Shown here: positions 26,149 through 35,181 of the stretch, piece by piece | Layout of the letters: each line of letters opens with the position of its first letter | Position numbering within the stretch: position 1 is the stretch's first letter | Source: a virus | Direction: 5' to 3' (one strand) | Virus record (IMG/VR): IMGVR_UViG_3300040806_001057 | Location: 1 to 64,000 of that record | Length of the DNA: 64,000 bases | Program-made: the position numbers and the translations under genes | The notes under the pieces: generated by a model | Databases searched by the model: none | The model's input: the letters and a program-made list of their open reading frames with translations, nothing else | Told to the model about the DNA's origin: nothing

Positions 26149-29100
26149 ATGGCACTACCAAGCTGGACTAAAATATCAGGATCAGAACTTGCAAGTATAC
26201 AAGAAAGAACTGATGTTAGCATTGCATTACCGCTAGAAGAAACAAGTGGTATAACAGTTACGCTGATATCTGGTGCATTGCCAACTGGACTTCGTATTAA
26301 TGATTATCGTATAAAAGGTGTTGCAGTCGAAGTTAGTAAAACCACTGAGTTTGAGTTTGTTTTGAGAGCAAGTAATATTGAAGGAATAGCTGACAGAACT
26401 TACAAAATCGTAGTTGAAGGAGCCGATGCTCCTGTGTGGCAAACACCCGAAGGTGAACTAGGATTAACTAGAAGTTTCAGAAATCAATACTGGGTCGATA
26501 CTCTTAATACCGAGTGGGGAATATATGAATCAAATGCTGGTAGCAGTTGGTTGGCTGTTGATGTTGATGTGTACGAAACTATTCCGAGTAGAGAAACAGG
26601 TAATAGTGGCGACTATGCTTATGTAAGCAGTTTAAAACAGTTTTGGTATAAAGTCGATACACGCTGGTATAGAATAAACACAACACAAATACAAGGCATA
26701 CTTGGTAATGATAAAACACTTGCTATTTCAAGTACTGTGCCTAATCCTAACATAGATGATTTTTGGTTCAACACCAATAAAAGCAACGACGGATTAAATC
26801 TAGTATTAAGATATTGGGACGAAGTTGCAATGGTATGGAAGCCACTAGATTATGTTGTAAGTAAAACACCTCCAATATCACCGTTTGAAGATCAGATATG
26901 GGTTCACATTTTTGATGATACATTTGACTTTCAAATAAAAGTTTATAATGACAGCGAAAATATTTGGGAACTGGTTGATGCTACTTATAGTACAACTCCT
27001 CCAGATAGACTTAATATTGCTTACTTTATTTTAGACAGCAGCATAGTTGACTTTCAGTTAGAAGCAATAGATAGAGATTTAACAACTGGACAAAGTCTAA
27101 GATATTTTATTGCAGATGAAGACGGAGAGTTGCCTCCAGGTCTGAAACTTACAGAGGATGGAAAAATATCAGGTATTGTTGATCCATTATTATCTTTGGA
27201 TGTGGATGACGCAGCAGGGTATGACACCGGCGAGTACGATACTGTACCATTGGACTTGGTTGTATTGGACGACGATGGCTACGATAGTTATTTTTATGAC
27301 ACTACATTTTATGGATTTAGTACACCAACAAGACGTCCAACAAAACTAAATCGCAAGTATACCTTTTCTGTAACAGTCGAAGATGATACTAGTTTTAGCA
27401 AACGTGAGTTTAGTATTTTTGTTGTAGGAGATGACTTCTTGCGTTCAGACAATACTATTATGAAAGCTGCTACAGGATTATTTACAGCAGATAATACATA
27501 TCTACGCAAACCAGTATGGCTAACATCTGGAAATCTTGGAGTTAAGAGAGCAGAAAACTATGTTACCATCTTCTTGGATGTATACGATCCAAACTCCTTA
27601 CTAGGTCAAATAAGCTACAATCAACAACCATTTAATGACGATGGTACTCCAAGTGTACTACCTCCAGGGTTAGTACTCGATGGAATCACAGGAGAACTAG
27701 CAGGAACAATACCATATCAACCCGCTGTTAATAGAGAATACAAGTTTACTGTCGAAGCATTGAGACAAGAAGTAGATAGCGATGATGTAGTAGAAATAAA
27801 TATCGGTGTATATGAAGATACACTCACCGGCACATCTCAAATAAAAATAAACAAACTTCCTATTAATAGAGACGACGGTGTCGACGATCTATTAAGTCTC
27901 ATTGAGCAAGACATAGTTATTGATAATCTAAGTTACACTGTAAGAAGTGTTAACAATGAAAATTCTGAATACGACTTATTAAATCTTAGTAGACCTTTGG
28001 AGCCAACATACAAAGCTAAACGTATTAAAACTGCATATAATAATGCCATTGGGCAGGATTATATATACATACTTGATGACGGCGATAATAGAGTAGATGC
28101 TTGGAAAAATAAAACACTAAAATATAGTGCATCTGAAGCATATACTTTAGTAGATAATGATAAACAAAACATTCTTGGAACAACTATTACACGCAAATGG
28201 CATACTATGGTAAGATACACTATCGATGCTGGTGATAGTTCGGGAAACTTAGATTTAAACTACGGTGTTGCTAATATAGTTGATACGGGCGATTATGTAG
28301 CAGATTTTGAAACTTGGCTAGCAGGCAAAGGTATTGATACTACATACTTGTACAAAAGAGTAAGCTCAACACCTACACAACTAATATTTGATATCCCACG
28401 TAACTCTATTGTTGAAAATACTATTATGAATCAAAACCTGTTTCATACCGATGACAGTGTGTATGGAAACTTGGAAATAACTCGTGGGCAACAGTTCTTT
28501 AAAGTATTTTTAGATAACACACTGCAACGTGCATTTAATCTATCAAATACGTTAGACGAACAATCAGGTCCGCAGATTACATTAGGAGTGTTTAAAGATA
28601 CACTGATTACTAAAAAAATCGGTGTAACAAATGTTGATACTATAAGCACTATAAAAACATTCACTGTAAATATATTAGGAGAAGTTGATAGTACAGTAGC
28701 ATGGATAACCAAGCCAGACTTGGGTACTATTCCTGCTAATAGAACAAGTTACTTACAACTAGTGGCTAATACTACGTTGGCAGGTAGTAATTTAAGATAT
28801 GATTTAGTTGGAGGAAAGTTGCCCAACGGATTAACACTAAAACGTGATGGCGAAATAGTTGGAAAGCCCAATCAGTATACAACTGGAACAACATTAGGGT
28901 TGACCACCATTGATACTAGAACAACAACATTCGATAATAGCACTACAACCATTGATAGAAAATATGTATTCAAAGTTCTAGTACGTGATTTGTTTGGTTA
29001 TAGTAATAGTATACAAGAGTTTACACTAAATGTTACAGATACAGATGATAAAGTATATTCAAATGTGTTTATCAAGCCATACTTAAAACCATCACAGCGT

Positions 29101-30072
29101 ACAGTTTTTAACAACTTTATCAACGATTACACAATATTTACACCTGAAAGTATATATCGTCCCTACGATGAAAACTTTGGTCTTAAGAAAGACTTAACAA
29201 CGTTGGTATATGCAGGCGTCGAATCTAAAAAGTTAGCTAACTTTGTTGCTAGTACAGCATTAAATCATAAACGCAAACGTTTTGTATTTGGAAACTTAAA
29301 AAGTGCAGTTGCTAAAAAAGAAGGAACAAATGAAGTTTTATATGAAGTTGTGTATGTCGAAATAACAGACCCACAACAGCCAACCAAAGGTAATACAGCA
29401 GTATCAATAACATCGCCTACTGCAAACGATTTAAAAATAAATCAAGTTAAACTTGAAGTTAAAGATGATCAAAGTTCAGCAGAGGTTGGACTTGATACGT
29501 TTCGTATAACAATGCGTGAAGGTGATCCAGTAAGAATAGCTGCTAGTAGTGGTAGTATTTCTATTACGACACGAAGTGGTGAAGTTGATGTTCCAGCACT
29601 TGGACAACTTGAAATAGTTTTAAACTCAGGACTAGTGGTTGTTGTTAGAAGCAGTTCAACCACATCAACATCAAGTGGAGACCCATTTAGATTTAGGCCA
29701 AAAACAAATGTACTAACAGTTGACAATGTTGGCGTAAAAACAAGTCAAACTCAAAATGTAAAAAGATTTATTAGTAACATAGGAAATATGAGAAAACGTA
29801 TTGCTGATATTGGTGCAAATGATAGACAGTTTTTACCTTTATGGATGAGAAGCAGTCAAACAACTACTGGACAAGAGCTTGATTATATAACAGCAATGCC
29901 TATATGTTATTGCAAACCAGGAACAAGTGCAAGTATTATTGAGAATATTCAAAATGCAAACTTTGATTTTAGTCAGCTAGATTATGACATAGATAGATAT
30001 ATAGTTGATAGAACAGAAAATAACGAAAACCAACAGTTCATTCTGTTTAATGATTACAAACTAAATGTATAA
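26149..30072 (+). CDS. Large structural protein with putative Ig-like domains
   Basis: 1307 residues. Four copies of the LPxGLxL...GxIxG signature of putative Ig (He_PIG/cadherin-like) domains occur near residues 43, 326, 504 and 891 (LPTGLRIND, LPPGLKLTEDG, LPPGLVLDGITG, LPNGLTLKRDG). The rest is rich in acidic and aromatic residues. Such domains mediate adhesion and are common in baseplate and fibre proteins. Position between fibre genes suggests a baseplate or fibre-base protein. No enzymatic motif seen. Confidence 0.8.
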   Translation: MALPSWTKISGSELASIQERTDVSIALPLEETSGITVTLISGALPTGLRINDYRIKGVAVEVSKTTEFEFVLRASNIEGIADRTYKIVVEGADAPVWQTPEGELGLTRSFRNQYWVDTLNTEWGIYESNAGSSWLAVDVDVYETIPSRETGNSGDYAYVSSLKQFWYKVDTRWYRINTTQIQGILGNDKTLAISSTVPNPNIDDFWFNTNKSNDGLNLVLRYWDEVAMVWKPLDYVVSKTPPISPFEDQIWVHIFDDTFDFQIKVYNDSENIWELVDATYSTTPPDRLNIAYFILDSSIVDFQLEAIDRDLTTGQSLRYFIADEDGELPPGLKLTEDGKISGIVDPLLSLDVDDAAGYDTGEYDTVPLDLVVLDDDGYDSYFYDTTFYGFSTPTRRPTKLNRKYTFSVTVEDDTSFSKREFSIFVVGDDFLRSDNTIMKAATGLFTADNTYLRKPVWLTSGNLGVKRAENYVTIFLDVYDPNSLLGQISYNQQPFNDDGTPSVLPPGLVLDGITGELAGTIPYQPAVNREYKFTVEALRQEVDSDDVVEINIGVYEDTLTGTSQIKINKLPINRDDGVDDLLSLIEQDIVIDNLSYTVRSVNNENSEYDLLNLSRPLEPTYKAKRIKTAYNNAIGQDYIYILDDGDNRVDAWKNKTLKYSASEAYTLVDNDKQNILGTTITRKWHTMVRYTIDAGDSSGNLDLNYGVANIVDTGDYVADFETWLAGKGIDTTYLYKRVSSTPTQLIFDIPRNSIVENTIMNQNLFHTDDSVYGNLEITRGQQFFKVFLDNTLQRAFNLSNTLDEQSGPQITLGVFKDTLITKKIGVTNVDTISTIKTFTVNILGEVDSTVAWITKPDLGTIPANRTSYLQLVANTTLAGSNLRYDLVGGKLPNGLTLKRDGEIVGKPNQYTTGTTLGLTTIDTRTTTFDNSTTTIDRKYVFKVLVRDLFGYSNSIQEFTLNVTDTDDKVYSNVFIKPYLKPSQRTVFNNFINDYTIFTPESIYRPYDENFGLKKDLTTLVYAGVESKKLANFVASTALNHKRKRFVFGNLKSAVAKKEGTNEVLYEVVYVEITDPQQPTKGNTAVSITSPTANDLKINQVKLEVKDDQSSAEVGLDTFRITMREGDPVRIAASSGSISITTRSGEVDVPALGQLEIVLNSGLVVVVRSSSTTSTSSGDPFRFRPKTNVLTVDNVGVKTSQTQNVKRFISNIGNMRKRIADIGANDRQFLPLWMRSSQTTTGQELDYITAMPICYCKPGTSASIIENIQNANFDFSQLDYDIDRYIVDRTENNENQQFILFNDYKLNV

Positions 30073-30075
30073 ATA
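30068..30075 (+). promoter_or_regulatory. T4-type late promoter element
   Basis: TATAAATA, identical to the T4 late promoter core, overlapping the previous stop and 23 bases before ATG 30098. Confidence 0.7.
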
Positions 30076-30097
30076 CTGTTGCTAGAGAGGAAATAAC

Positions 30098-30688
30098 ATG
30101 GCAAGTAATATTGTACCCGATACAATCGACGATACATATCCAGTCGCTGGACAGGATAATAATAGTCAAGGATTTAGAGATAACTTCAACATTATAAAAA
30201 CAAACTTCACGAGTGCAAAAAGTGAAATTGAAACCTTGCAGAATAACACTGCTAAAACAAATGCAGACAACGTATTTTTTGAAAACACTCTTTCTAGATA
30301 TACCAAGCTACAAGAAACTACAACACACGTTGGTCCTACTAATGTCAGTAGTGCTACACCATTGAGTTTTGATGCTGGACATTTTTATACCATAGTAGCT
30401 TCAAACGATGTTACATTAACACTTGAAGATTGGCCTACAAATAATGAATATGCCGAAATGTTAATACAAGTGTATGGCGATGGCGCTGTTAATAGAACAG
30501 TAACTTTTGCATCAACTTATAGTGCAGGTGCAAGTCAAATGAGAGTTGACGGAAGCACTGAGTTTGGTGGTGGTGCAGCTATTACAACAAATACAGTATT
30601 AACTCGTAGTCATCTTGTCAAGGCATTTACATATGACAATGGAACAAATGTTTTCCTACAATATTTAGGAACATTTGCAAACGTATGA
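30098..30688 (+). CDS. Tail-fibre-associated structural protein
   Basis: 196 residues. The N-terminus (DNNSQGFRDNFNIIKTNF) is a divergent form of the fibre-family module: a FRDNF...I-K-x-NF pattern replaces LREAF...K-x-NF. A helix follows, then a Thr/Asn-rich beta region. AGAGAGGA precedes the start. It probably belongs to the same fibre/baseplate complex. Confidence 0.7.
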   Translation: MASNIVPDTIDDTYPVAGQDNNSQGFRDNFNIIKTNFTSAKSEIETLQNNTAKTNADNVFFENTLSRYTKLQETTTHVGPTNVSSATPLSFDAGHFYTIVASNDVTLTLEDWPTNNEYAEMLIQVYGDGAVNRTVTFASTYSAGASQMRVDGSTEFGGGAAITTNTVLTRSHLVKAFTYDNGTNVFLQYLGTFANV

Positions 30689-30921
30689 TACATCCTCATC
30701 AGCCTGATTTAAGTGAGTTTACAGAAACACAACTTGAAGAAAAGTTACTCAAGTTGAATCATATGTATTTCATAACCGATAATCCTGATGTAAGACAGCA
30801 GATGATTTTGTTAATAGATGGCTACAAACTTGAAATAGAAGCTCGTAGAGCAGCAGCTAGAAGAAAACAAATTGAAGATCAAGAAGATAATTCACTTGAC
30901 GATTTAATAAATGTAAGTTAA
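30685..30921 (+). CDS. Small charged helical protein, possible fibre assembly factor
   Basis: 78 residues, almost all helix with heptad-like charge (ETQLEEKLLKLNHMY, YKLEIEARRAAARRKQ) and an acidic C-terminus. It overlaps the fibre-associated gene by 4 bases. Small coiled-coil genes at the end of fibre operons often encode chaperones; that role is an inference from position. Confidence 0.6.
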   Translation: MIHPHQPDLSEFTETQLEEKLLKLNHMYFITDNPDVRQQMILLIDGYKLEIEARRAAARRKQIEDQEDNSLDDLINVS

Positions 30922-30924
30922 ACT
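30896..30924 (+). promoter_or_regulatory. Possible sigma-70-like promoter
   Basis: TTGACG at 30896-30901 and TAAACT at 30919-30924, 17 bases apart, at the transition from late fibre genes to the DnaE-like gene. The -10 match is weak (4 of 6). Confidence 0.35.
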
Positions 30925-30936
30925 TACTGTATGCTA

Positions 30937-31452
30937 ATGAAAACAGACACTCTCGGTATCCCACGGTTTACAAACAAAGACTTAATCGATATGATCTATA
31001 GTGGTCATGCGGATAAAATGCATGTGGTATTGTGCGATGCTAACGACGATGTAGACAAGTTCAATGTCGCCATGGAAGAGCAAGGCTTTGATAAACTACA
31101 AAAGTATATCCCCTTAGATGTAGACCAAAAGACTTTTGACGGTGCGTTACAGAGTGAATGGTTTATGCCAGATGAATATAAAGAACTCAGTGTGTCTGCA
31201 CATGTTTTAGATCGTTGTACAACTGATGCACAGCGACAGCGAGTAGAAGAAGAACTTACAGCGTTCAATGAACGAGGACTAGTTCCTTTACTACAATATA
31301 TGATCTATCTTGTAGACTTTATGCGTGAGAATGATATTGTATGGGGTGTAGGACGTGGATCGAGTGTAGCAAGTTATGTACTGTATTTGATTGGTGTGCA
31401 TCGTATTGACAGTATTAAATACGATTTAGACTGGCGTGAATTCTTACGATGA
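30937..31452 (+). CDS. Stand-alone DnaE-like (DNA polymerase III alpha) fragment
   Basis: About 171 residues. The C-terminal third (from LVDFMRENDIVWGVGRGSS to YDLDWREFL) matches the bacterial replicative polymerase segment containing GxGRGSxxGS and the following D-P-L-x-F/Y-x-L-x-x-E-R-F-L. The polymerase catalytic Asp residues lie downstream of this segment in DnaE and are absent here, so it is not a polymerase. Similar short genes occur in T4-like cyanophages as far as I recall. It might bind the host clamp or replisome. ATG 30937 or 30931; no strong ribosome-binding site for either. Confidence 0.7.
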   Translation: MKTDTLGIPRFTNKDLIDMIYSGHADKMHVVLCDANDDVDKFNVAMEEQGFDKLQKYIPLDVDQKTFDGALQSEWFMPDEYKELSVSAHVLDRCTTDAQRQRVEEELTAFNERGLVPLLQYMIYLVDFMRENDIVWGVGRGSSVASYVLYLIGVHRIDSIKYDLDWREFLR

Positions 31453-33326
31453 ATATTTACTTGGTTCAAGCAAGTGATAATCATGGACCAAATAAGTTTT
31501 TACCACTTGCAATAGGGTATCAATGGTGCTATGGTAAAAACGATAACTGGACTCTTAAAGACGTTCTTATAGAAAAAATTAATCCTATAGATTATGTAGC
31601 AACTATGCAACAACCTAAACTAGTTGCAATGAGTAGTTATGTATGGAACTGGGAATACAACAGAGAACTTGCCATACAAATCAAACGTAAGTTTAGACAA
31701 TGCAAGATTATTACAGGCGGCCCGCAAATAAACAAGTACGATCCTGATTTCTTTGACAAGCATCCTATGTTTGATGCGTTTGTACACGGCGAGGGCGAAG
31801 AAGCATTTAAGCGCATACTTGCAGGTGATGACTGGAAAGATATTCCCAACGTACAAACATTGTATCATATGCCAGAGCCAGCAGTGCGTAGGAAAAACAT
31901 AAATGATATACCTTCGCCTATACTAGAAGGCTTTTATGAACCTATTATGGCAAAGTATCCTGAGGACACCATGTTTCAAGTTACTTGGGAAAGTTTGCGG
32001 GGCTGCCCATACCATTGCAGCTTTTGTGATATAGGGGAAAGTTACTGGAATAAACTTACACTGTTTGATATGGAACGTTGTAAAGCAGAAATAGAATGGA
32101 TGGGTAAAAACCGTATTGAATATGTTAGCGTGTGCGATAGCAACTGGGGCATGTTGGATAGAGATTATGAACTAACACAACACGTATTAGAAACAAAGAA
32201 AAAATACGGATACCCCAAATGGTGGGATGCAACTTGGAGTAAAAATAATCACGATAAAAACTATGCGATAGCAAAATATGCACACGATAGTGGCGTTGAT
32301 ATTTTCAAAGGTATTACAGTAGCATTACAAAGTTTTAACGATGATACATTAGAACATGTAGATAGATTTAATTTGGACTTTGACGAACTTAAAAAATATT
32401 TTGATCAGTATAAAAAAGATGGTATTAAAACTTATAGCGAACTTATATGGCCATTGCCTGGAGAAACATTCGATAGTTTAAAGTCTGGTATACAGCAACT
32501 TATAGATGCAGGACAAGACAACTATCTCATGATACATCCATTAGTTGTTACTGACAACTCTCCAATGGGTAACAAAACATATCAAGAGCAGTATGGTTTA
32601 GATGTGCGTAAGATAGCATTAGACACTGTGTATTTAGATGCAGATGAAAAATATATTACGGAATACACTGATGTAATATACGCTACAGACACAGCAGACC
32701 ACGATACAGTTATCGAAGGGCACATGTATAGTTGGTTAGTAATATTAATGTATTACTATGGTTGGGGACATTATCTTGCTAAGTACATGCGTAAGCAAAA
32801 TATTTTAGAAACTGACCTGTATTATAAACTATTTGAATGGATCAAACACAATCCGGGATTATTACATGACGAATACATAGAAACTAAAAAAAGTTTTGAA
32901 GATGTATATGCAAAACGTGCATTGTGGGGTAGACAAGCATTTGGTGGAGACGATATGCTTTGGGAATACAAAGGCGCAAGTAGTGCAAGGATAAGTAAAG
33001 CAGTATATAGACTAGAAACAGATTTATATAACTTTTTATTAAGTACAAAACTAATATCGGAATGGAAAGTACGTGATATTGTTGCTCTCAATCTTAGAAT
33101 GTGCAGAGAAAAAGATATGGAATATCCTATTACTGTAACTGTTTTAAAAGAAGTTGCACGTGATATGGTAGGTATTGATGCAGATCGTATACATATCGAT
33201 CATTTTGATAAAACAACACCAACAAACGATTGGCACAGAAAAGCATATCATTATCAAAGAAAAATAGGATACTGGAAATGCAATGCATCAAAAAGTAAAA
33301 AACCACTTGACATATGTCATAAGTAG
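31449..33326 (+). CDS. B12-binding-type radical SAM protein
   Basis: 625 residues. The N-terminal 150 residues resemble a cobalamin-binding domain (KLVAMSSYVWNW strand, TGGPQIN, HGEGEEAF), the order found in B12-dependent radical SAM enzymes. The cluster motif is CPYHCSFC (CX3CX2C) near residue 183, with a long TIM-barrel core after it. B12-type members often methylate unactivated carbons; others have lost cobalamin. The DxHxxG cobalamin signature is not evident, so binding is uncertain. It overlaps the DnaE-like gene by 4 bases (ATGA). Substrate unknown. Confidence 0.8.
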   Translation: MNIYLVQASDNHGPNKFLPLAIGYQWCYGKNDNWTLKDVLIEKINPIDYVATMQQPKLVAMSSYVWNWEYNRELAIQIKRKFRQCKIITGGPQINKYDPDFFDKHPMFDAFVHGEGEEAFKRILAGDDWKDIPNVQTLYHMPEPAVRRKNINDIPSPILEGFYEPIMAKYPEDTMFQVTWESLRGCPYHCSFCDIGESYWNKLTLFDMERCKAEIEWMGKNRIEYVSVCDSNWGMLDRDYELTQHVLETKKKYGYPKWWDATWSKNNHDKNYAIAKYAHDSGVDIFKGITVALQSFNDDTLEHVDRFNLDFDELKKYFDQYKKDGIKTYSELIWPLPGETFDSLKSGIQQLIDAGQDNYLMIHPLVVTDNSPMGNKTYQEQYGLDVRKIALDTVYLDADEKYITEYTDVIYATDTADHDTVIEGHMYSWLVILMYYYGWGHYLAKYMRKQNILETDLYYKLFEWIKHNPGLLHDEYIETKKSFEDVYAKRALWGRQAFGGDDMLWEYKGASSARISKAVYRLETDLYNFLLSTKLISEWKVRDIVALNLRMCREKDMEYPITVTVLKEVARDMVGIDADRIHIDHFDKTTPTNDWHRKAYHYQRKIGYWKCNASKSKKPLDICHK

Positions 33327-33338
33327 TTATAGTATAAT
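33307..33338 (+). promoter_or_regulatory. Sigma-70-like promoter, spacing unclear
   Basis: TTGACA at 33307-33312 is followed by overlapping -10 candidates: TATAGT at 33328 (15-base spacer), TAGTAT at 33330 (17) and TATAAT at 33333 (20). The same TTGACA-17-TAGTATAA arrangement occurs at 36058. Confidence 0.5.
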
Positions 33339-33356
33339 AATTGGAGATATTAAAAC

Positions 33357-33773
33357 ATGGGAACTAGACAAAAAGGTCGTAAAACATACAGAAGTATGCA
33401 AGGTAGAGTTGTAGACTTAGATATGTTGATTAAAAGAAATGAACTTACTCCTGCCGTCGGCAATGCTAGAGTAAATGCTAGAGGCGACGAGCTAGGACCA
33501 GGTGGAAAAATTATCCGTAAACGAGAAGAAGTTGTAAAGGATTATTATAGTACAGGAAGTGAACCTGTACAACATGAAAAAAGTGCAGCTCAAACTGAAG
33601 AGCTAACACAAGCAGAACAAGAAGAGTTGATGGCGTTTGATGAAGAAGTTGTTCCCGCAAAACCAAAAGCATCGCCTCCTAAATCAACTCCAACTCCTAA
33701 ACCCATAACAGCCCAGACTCAAGATGAATGGGTTGAAGACGAAGATGGCAATTTTATAAAAAAAGGTGATTAA
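33357..33773 (+). CDS. Hypothetical protein, Pro/Glu-rich C-terminal half
   Basis: 138 residues. The N-terminal part is basic (MGTRQKGRKTYRSMQGRVVD); the C-terminal part is a disordered Pro/Lys/Glu-rich linker ending in DEWVEDEDGNFIKKGD. TTGGAG at 33341-33346 is the ribosome-binding site. I recall similar proteins as conserved neighbours of the GroES-like gene in marine T4-like phages, where the role is unknown. Its stop overlaps the next ATG by one base (TAATG). Confidence 0.65.
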   Translation: MGTRQKGRKTYRSMQGRVVDLDMLIKRNELTPAVGNARVNARGDELGPGGKIIRKREEVVKDYYSTGSEPVQHEKSAAQTEELTQAEQEELMAFDEEVVPAKPKASPPKSTPTPKPITAQTQDEWVEDEDGNFIKKGD

Positions 33774-34180
33774 TGGCATTAAACATGAATACAATAAAAG
33801 GTACTCTAACTCCTATTAATGATAGAGTAATTGTAAGCAATATGTACTTTGGAGAGCAAACTCTTAAAAGTGGACTTATTATTAGTGATGATAACGGATC
33901 AACTCGTGGTATCTATCCACGCTGGGGACAGGTACATGCAAAAGGTCCTAAAAATGATTCAGCATATCAGATTGGAGATTGGGTATTGATTGAACACGGA
34001 CGCTGGACTCGAAGTGTAAAGATTGATGAAGGTACAGGCGAGCTAGAGCTACGTATGGTAGATGCAGATTGTATATTAGCATTTAGTAATGAAAAACCCA
34101 CTGGTGTACAGTTTGGTAAAGAATACAACGATGGTGATCATGCAACGATTAGTCCAGAATCATTTGGAGCCGGCGCATAA
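33773..34180 (+). CDS. GroES-like co-chaperonin
   Basis: 135 residues. LTPINDRVIV at the N-terminus is the Cpn10 beta-barrel signature (cf. PLxDRVVV), followed by a mobile loop region, and a second strand pair around GQVHAKGPKND and QIGDWVLIE (in Cpn10: GxVxAVGxG and VKxGDxVxF). This corresponds in role to T4 gp31, which replaces host GroES for folding the major capsid protein. It is longer than GroES (97) because of a C-terminal extension. Start and stop each overlap a neighbour by one base. Confidence 0.75.
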   Translation: MALNMNTIKGTLTPINDRVIVSNMYFGEQTLKSGLIISDDNGSTRGIYPRWGQVHAKGPKNDSAYQIGDWVLIEHGRWTRSVKIDEGTGELELRMVDADCILAFSNEKPTGVQFGKEYNDGDHATISPESFGAGA

Positions 34181-34536
34181 TGACAAACCCATTTAAAGAT
34201 ATTGACACGTTTGCAACAGCGTGTGACCAACCGCCTAGTGAAGCAAACTACAAAATGTACCTCAGTCTCATTGACGAAGAATACGATGAACTGTTAGATG
34301 CTGTAGTAGCACAAGATCGTGTAGAACAGCTTGATGCACTAGTAGATATTCTTGTTGTAACTATGGGCGCTATTCGTGCAGCTGGCTGGGACGGCGAAGC
34401 GGCTTGGAAAGAAGTAATGGACACGAACTTTGCAAAGATTGATCCAACTACAGGCAAAGTACGCAAACGTGAAGATGGTAAAGTACTCAAGCCAGAAGGC
34501 TGGAAAGCACCTGAACTAGCACAGTTTGTAGGCTAA
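34180..34536 (+). CDS. MazG-like nucleotide pyrophosphohydrolase (1)
   Basis: 118 residues, an all-alpha NTP pyrophosphohydrolase. DEEYDELLDA near residue 32 and DALVDILVV near residue 49 form the ExxE...DxxxD metal-binding pattern of MazG/PRA-PH-like enzymes. The C-terminus KVLKPEGWKAPEL is typical of the phage and phosphoribosyl-ATP-like subgroup. It may degrade non-canonical or signalling nucleotides, and so alter host stringent response or clean the dNTP pool; the substrate cannot be read from sequence. Confidence 0.8.
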   Translation: MTNPFKDIDTFATACDQPPSEANYKMYLSLIDEEYDELLDAVVAQDRVEQLDALVDILVVTMGAIRAAGWDGEAAWKEVMDTNFAKIDPTTGKVRKREDGKVLKPEGWKAPELAQFVG

Positions 34537-34540
34537 ATAC
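34532..34540 (+). promoter_or_regulatory. Variant late promoter element
   Basis: GCTAAATAC, one base off the ATAAATA core, overlapping the previous stop and 18 bases before the GTG start at 34558. It is a weaker match than the others. Confidence 0.35.
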
Positions 34541-34557
34541 TACAAAGGAGAACTGCT

Positions 34558-35181
34558 GTGAATAAATCTGATATCAAAAAAGCAATTATTAGAAGTCAAC
34601 ATTGTCAACGTAACTGGGATTTAAGTAAAACTATTCCAGATGAGGATATCGAGGTTATTAGAACAGCCGTTGCCGATTGTCCTAGTAAACAAAATGTAGC
34701 ATATTACAAAGTTATATTTGTTACAGATAGAGATAAGATCGAACGTATATATCAAACAACCAACGGTTTTATCTCTAACTTTCAAACAAATGAAACTGTC
34801 ACAAACAGTCAGGTATTAGCAAATTTATTGGTCGTATTTGCTGAATCAAACGAAGAACCAAAAGAAAATATTTTTGGAGATGTATTTGTTCCAAGCAAGG
34901 ATTTAGAAAAGCCTGAAGACTTGCTCAAAGACAAACACATGGCAGTGGGTATTGCAGCAGGATATGCAAATATTACAGCAAGTATGCTAGGTTATAGCAC
35001 AGGTTGTTGCGCATGTTTTGATCCTGCACAAGTTGCAGAAATATTAGATATTGATACACATGTACATTTGTTGATGGGTATAGGATTCAAAGACGAAACT
35101 CGTCCACGACGTGAACATCACGCAGAGGATTTTGTTTTTCCCACCAAGAAGAAACAAAAAATACAAGTGGATAAATGCTAA
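34558..35181 (+). CDS. Nitroreductase-family protein
   Basis: 207 residues. The pattern RSQHCQRNWD near the N-terminus, a central LLVVFAES strand and the late GIAAGYANITASMLGYSTG helix fit the FMN-dependent nitroreductase fold. The typical RRS start of the fold is changed (IIRSQHCQRNW). These enzymes use NAD(P)H to reduce nitro or related groups, but many have other roles. GTG 34558 follows AAAGGAG at 34543-34549. It overlaps the following radical SAM gene by 7 bases, which hints at a joint redox pathway. Confidence 0.75.
   Translation: MNKSDIKKAIIRSQHCQRNWDLSKTIPDEDIEVIRTAVADCPSKQNVAYYKVIFVTDRDKIERIYQTTNGFISNFQTNETVTNSQVLANLLVVFAESNEEPKENIFGDVFVPSKDLEKPEDLLKDKHMAVGIAAGYANITASMLGYSTGCCACFDPAQVAEILDIDTHVHLLMGIGFKDETRPRREHHAEDFVFPTKKKQKIQVDKC

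Noticed and set aside
30937-31452. A functional bacterial-type DNA polymerase III
   Set aside because: Only the GRGS segment is present; the catalytic Asp residues and most of the protein are missing.
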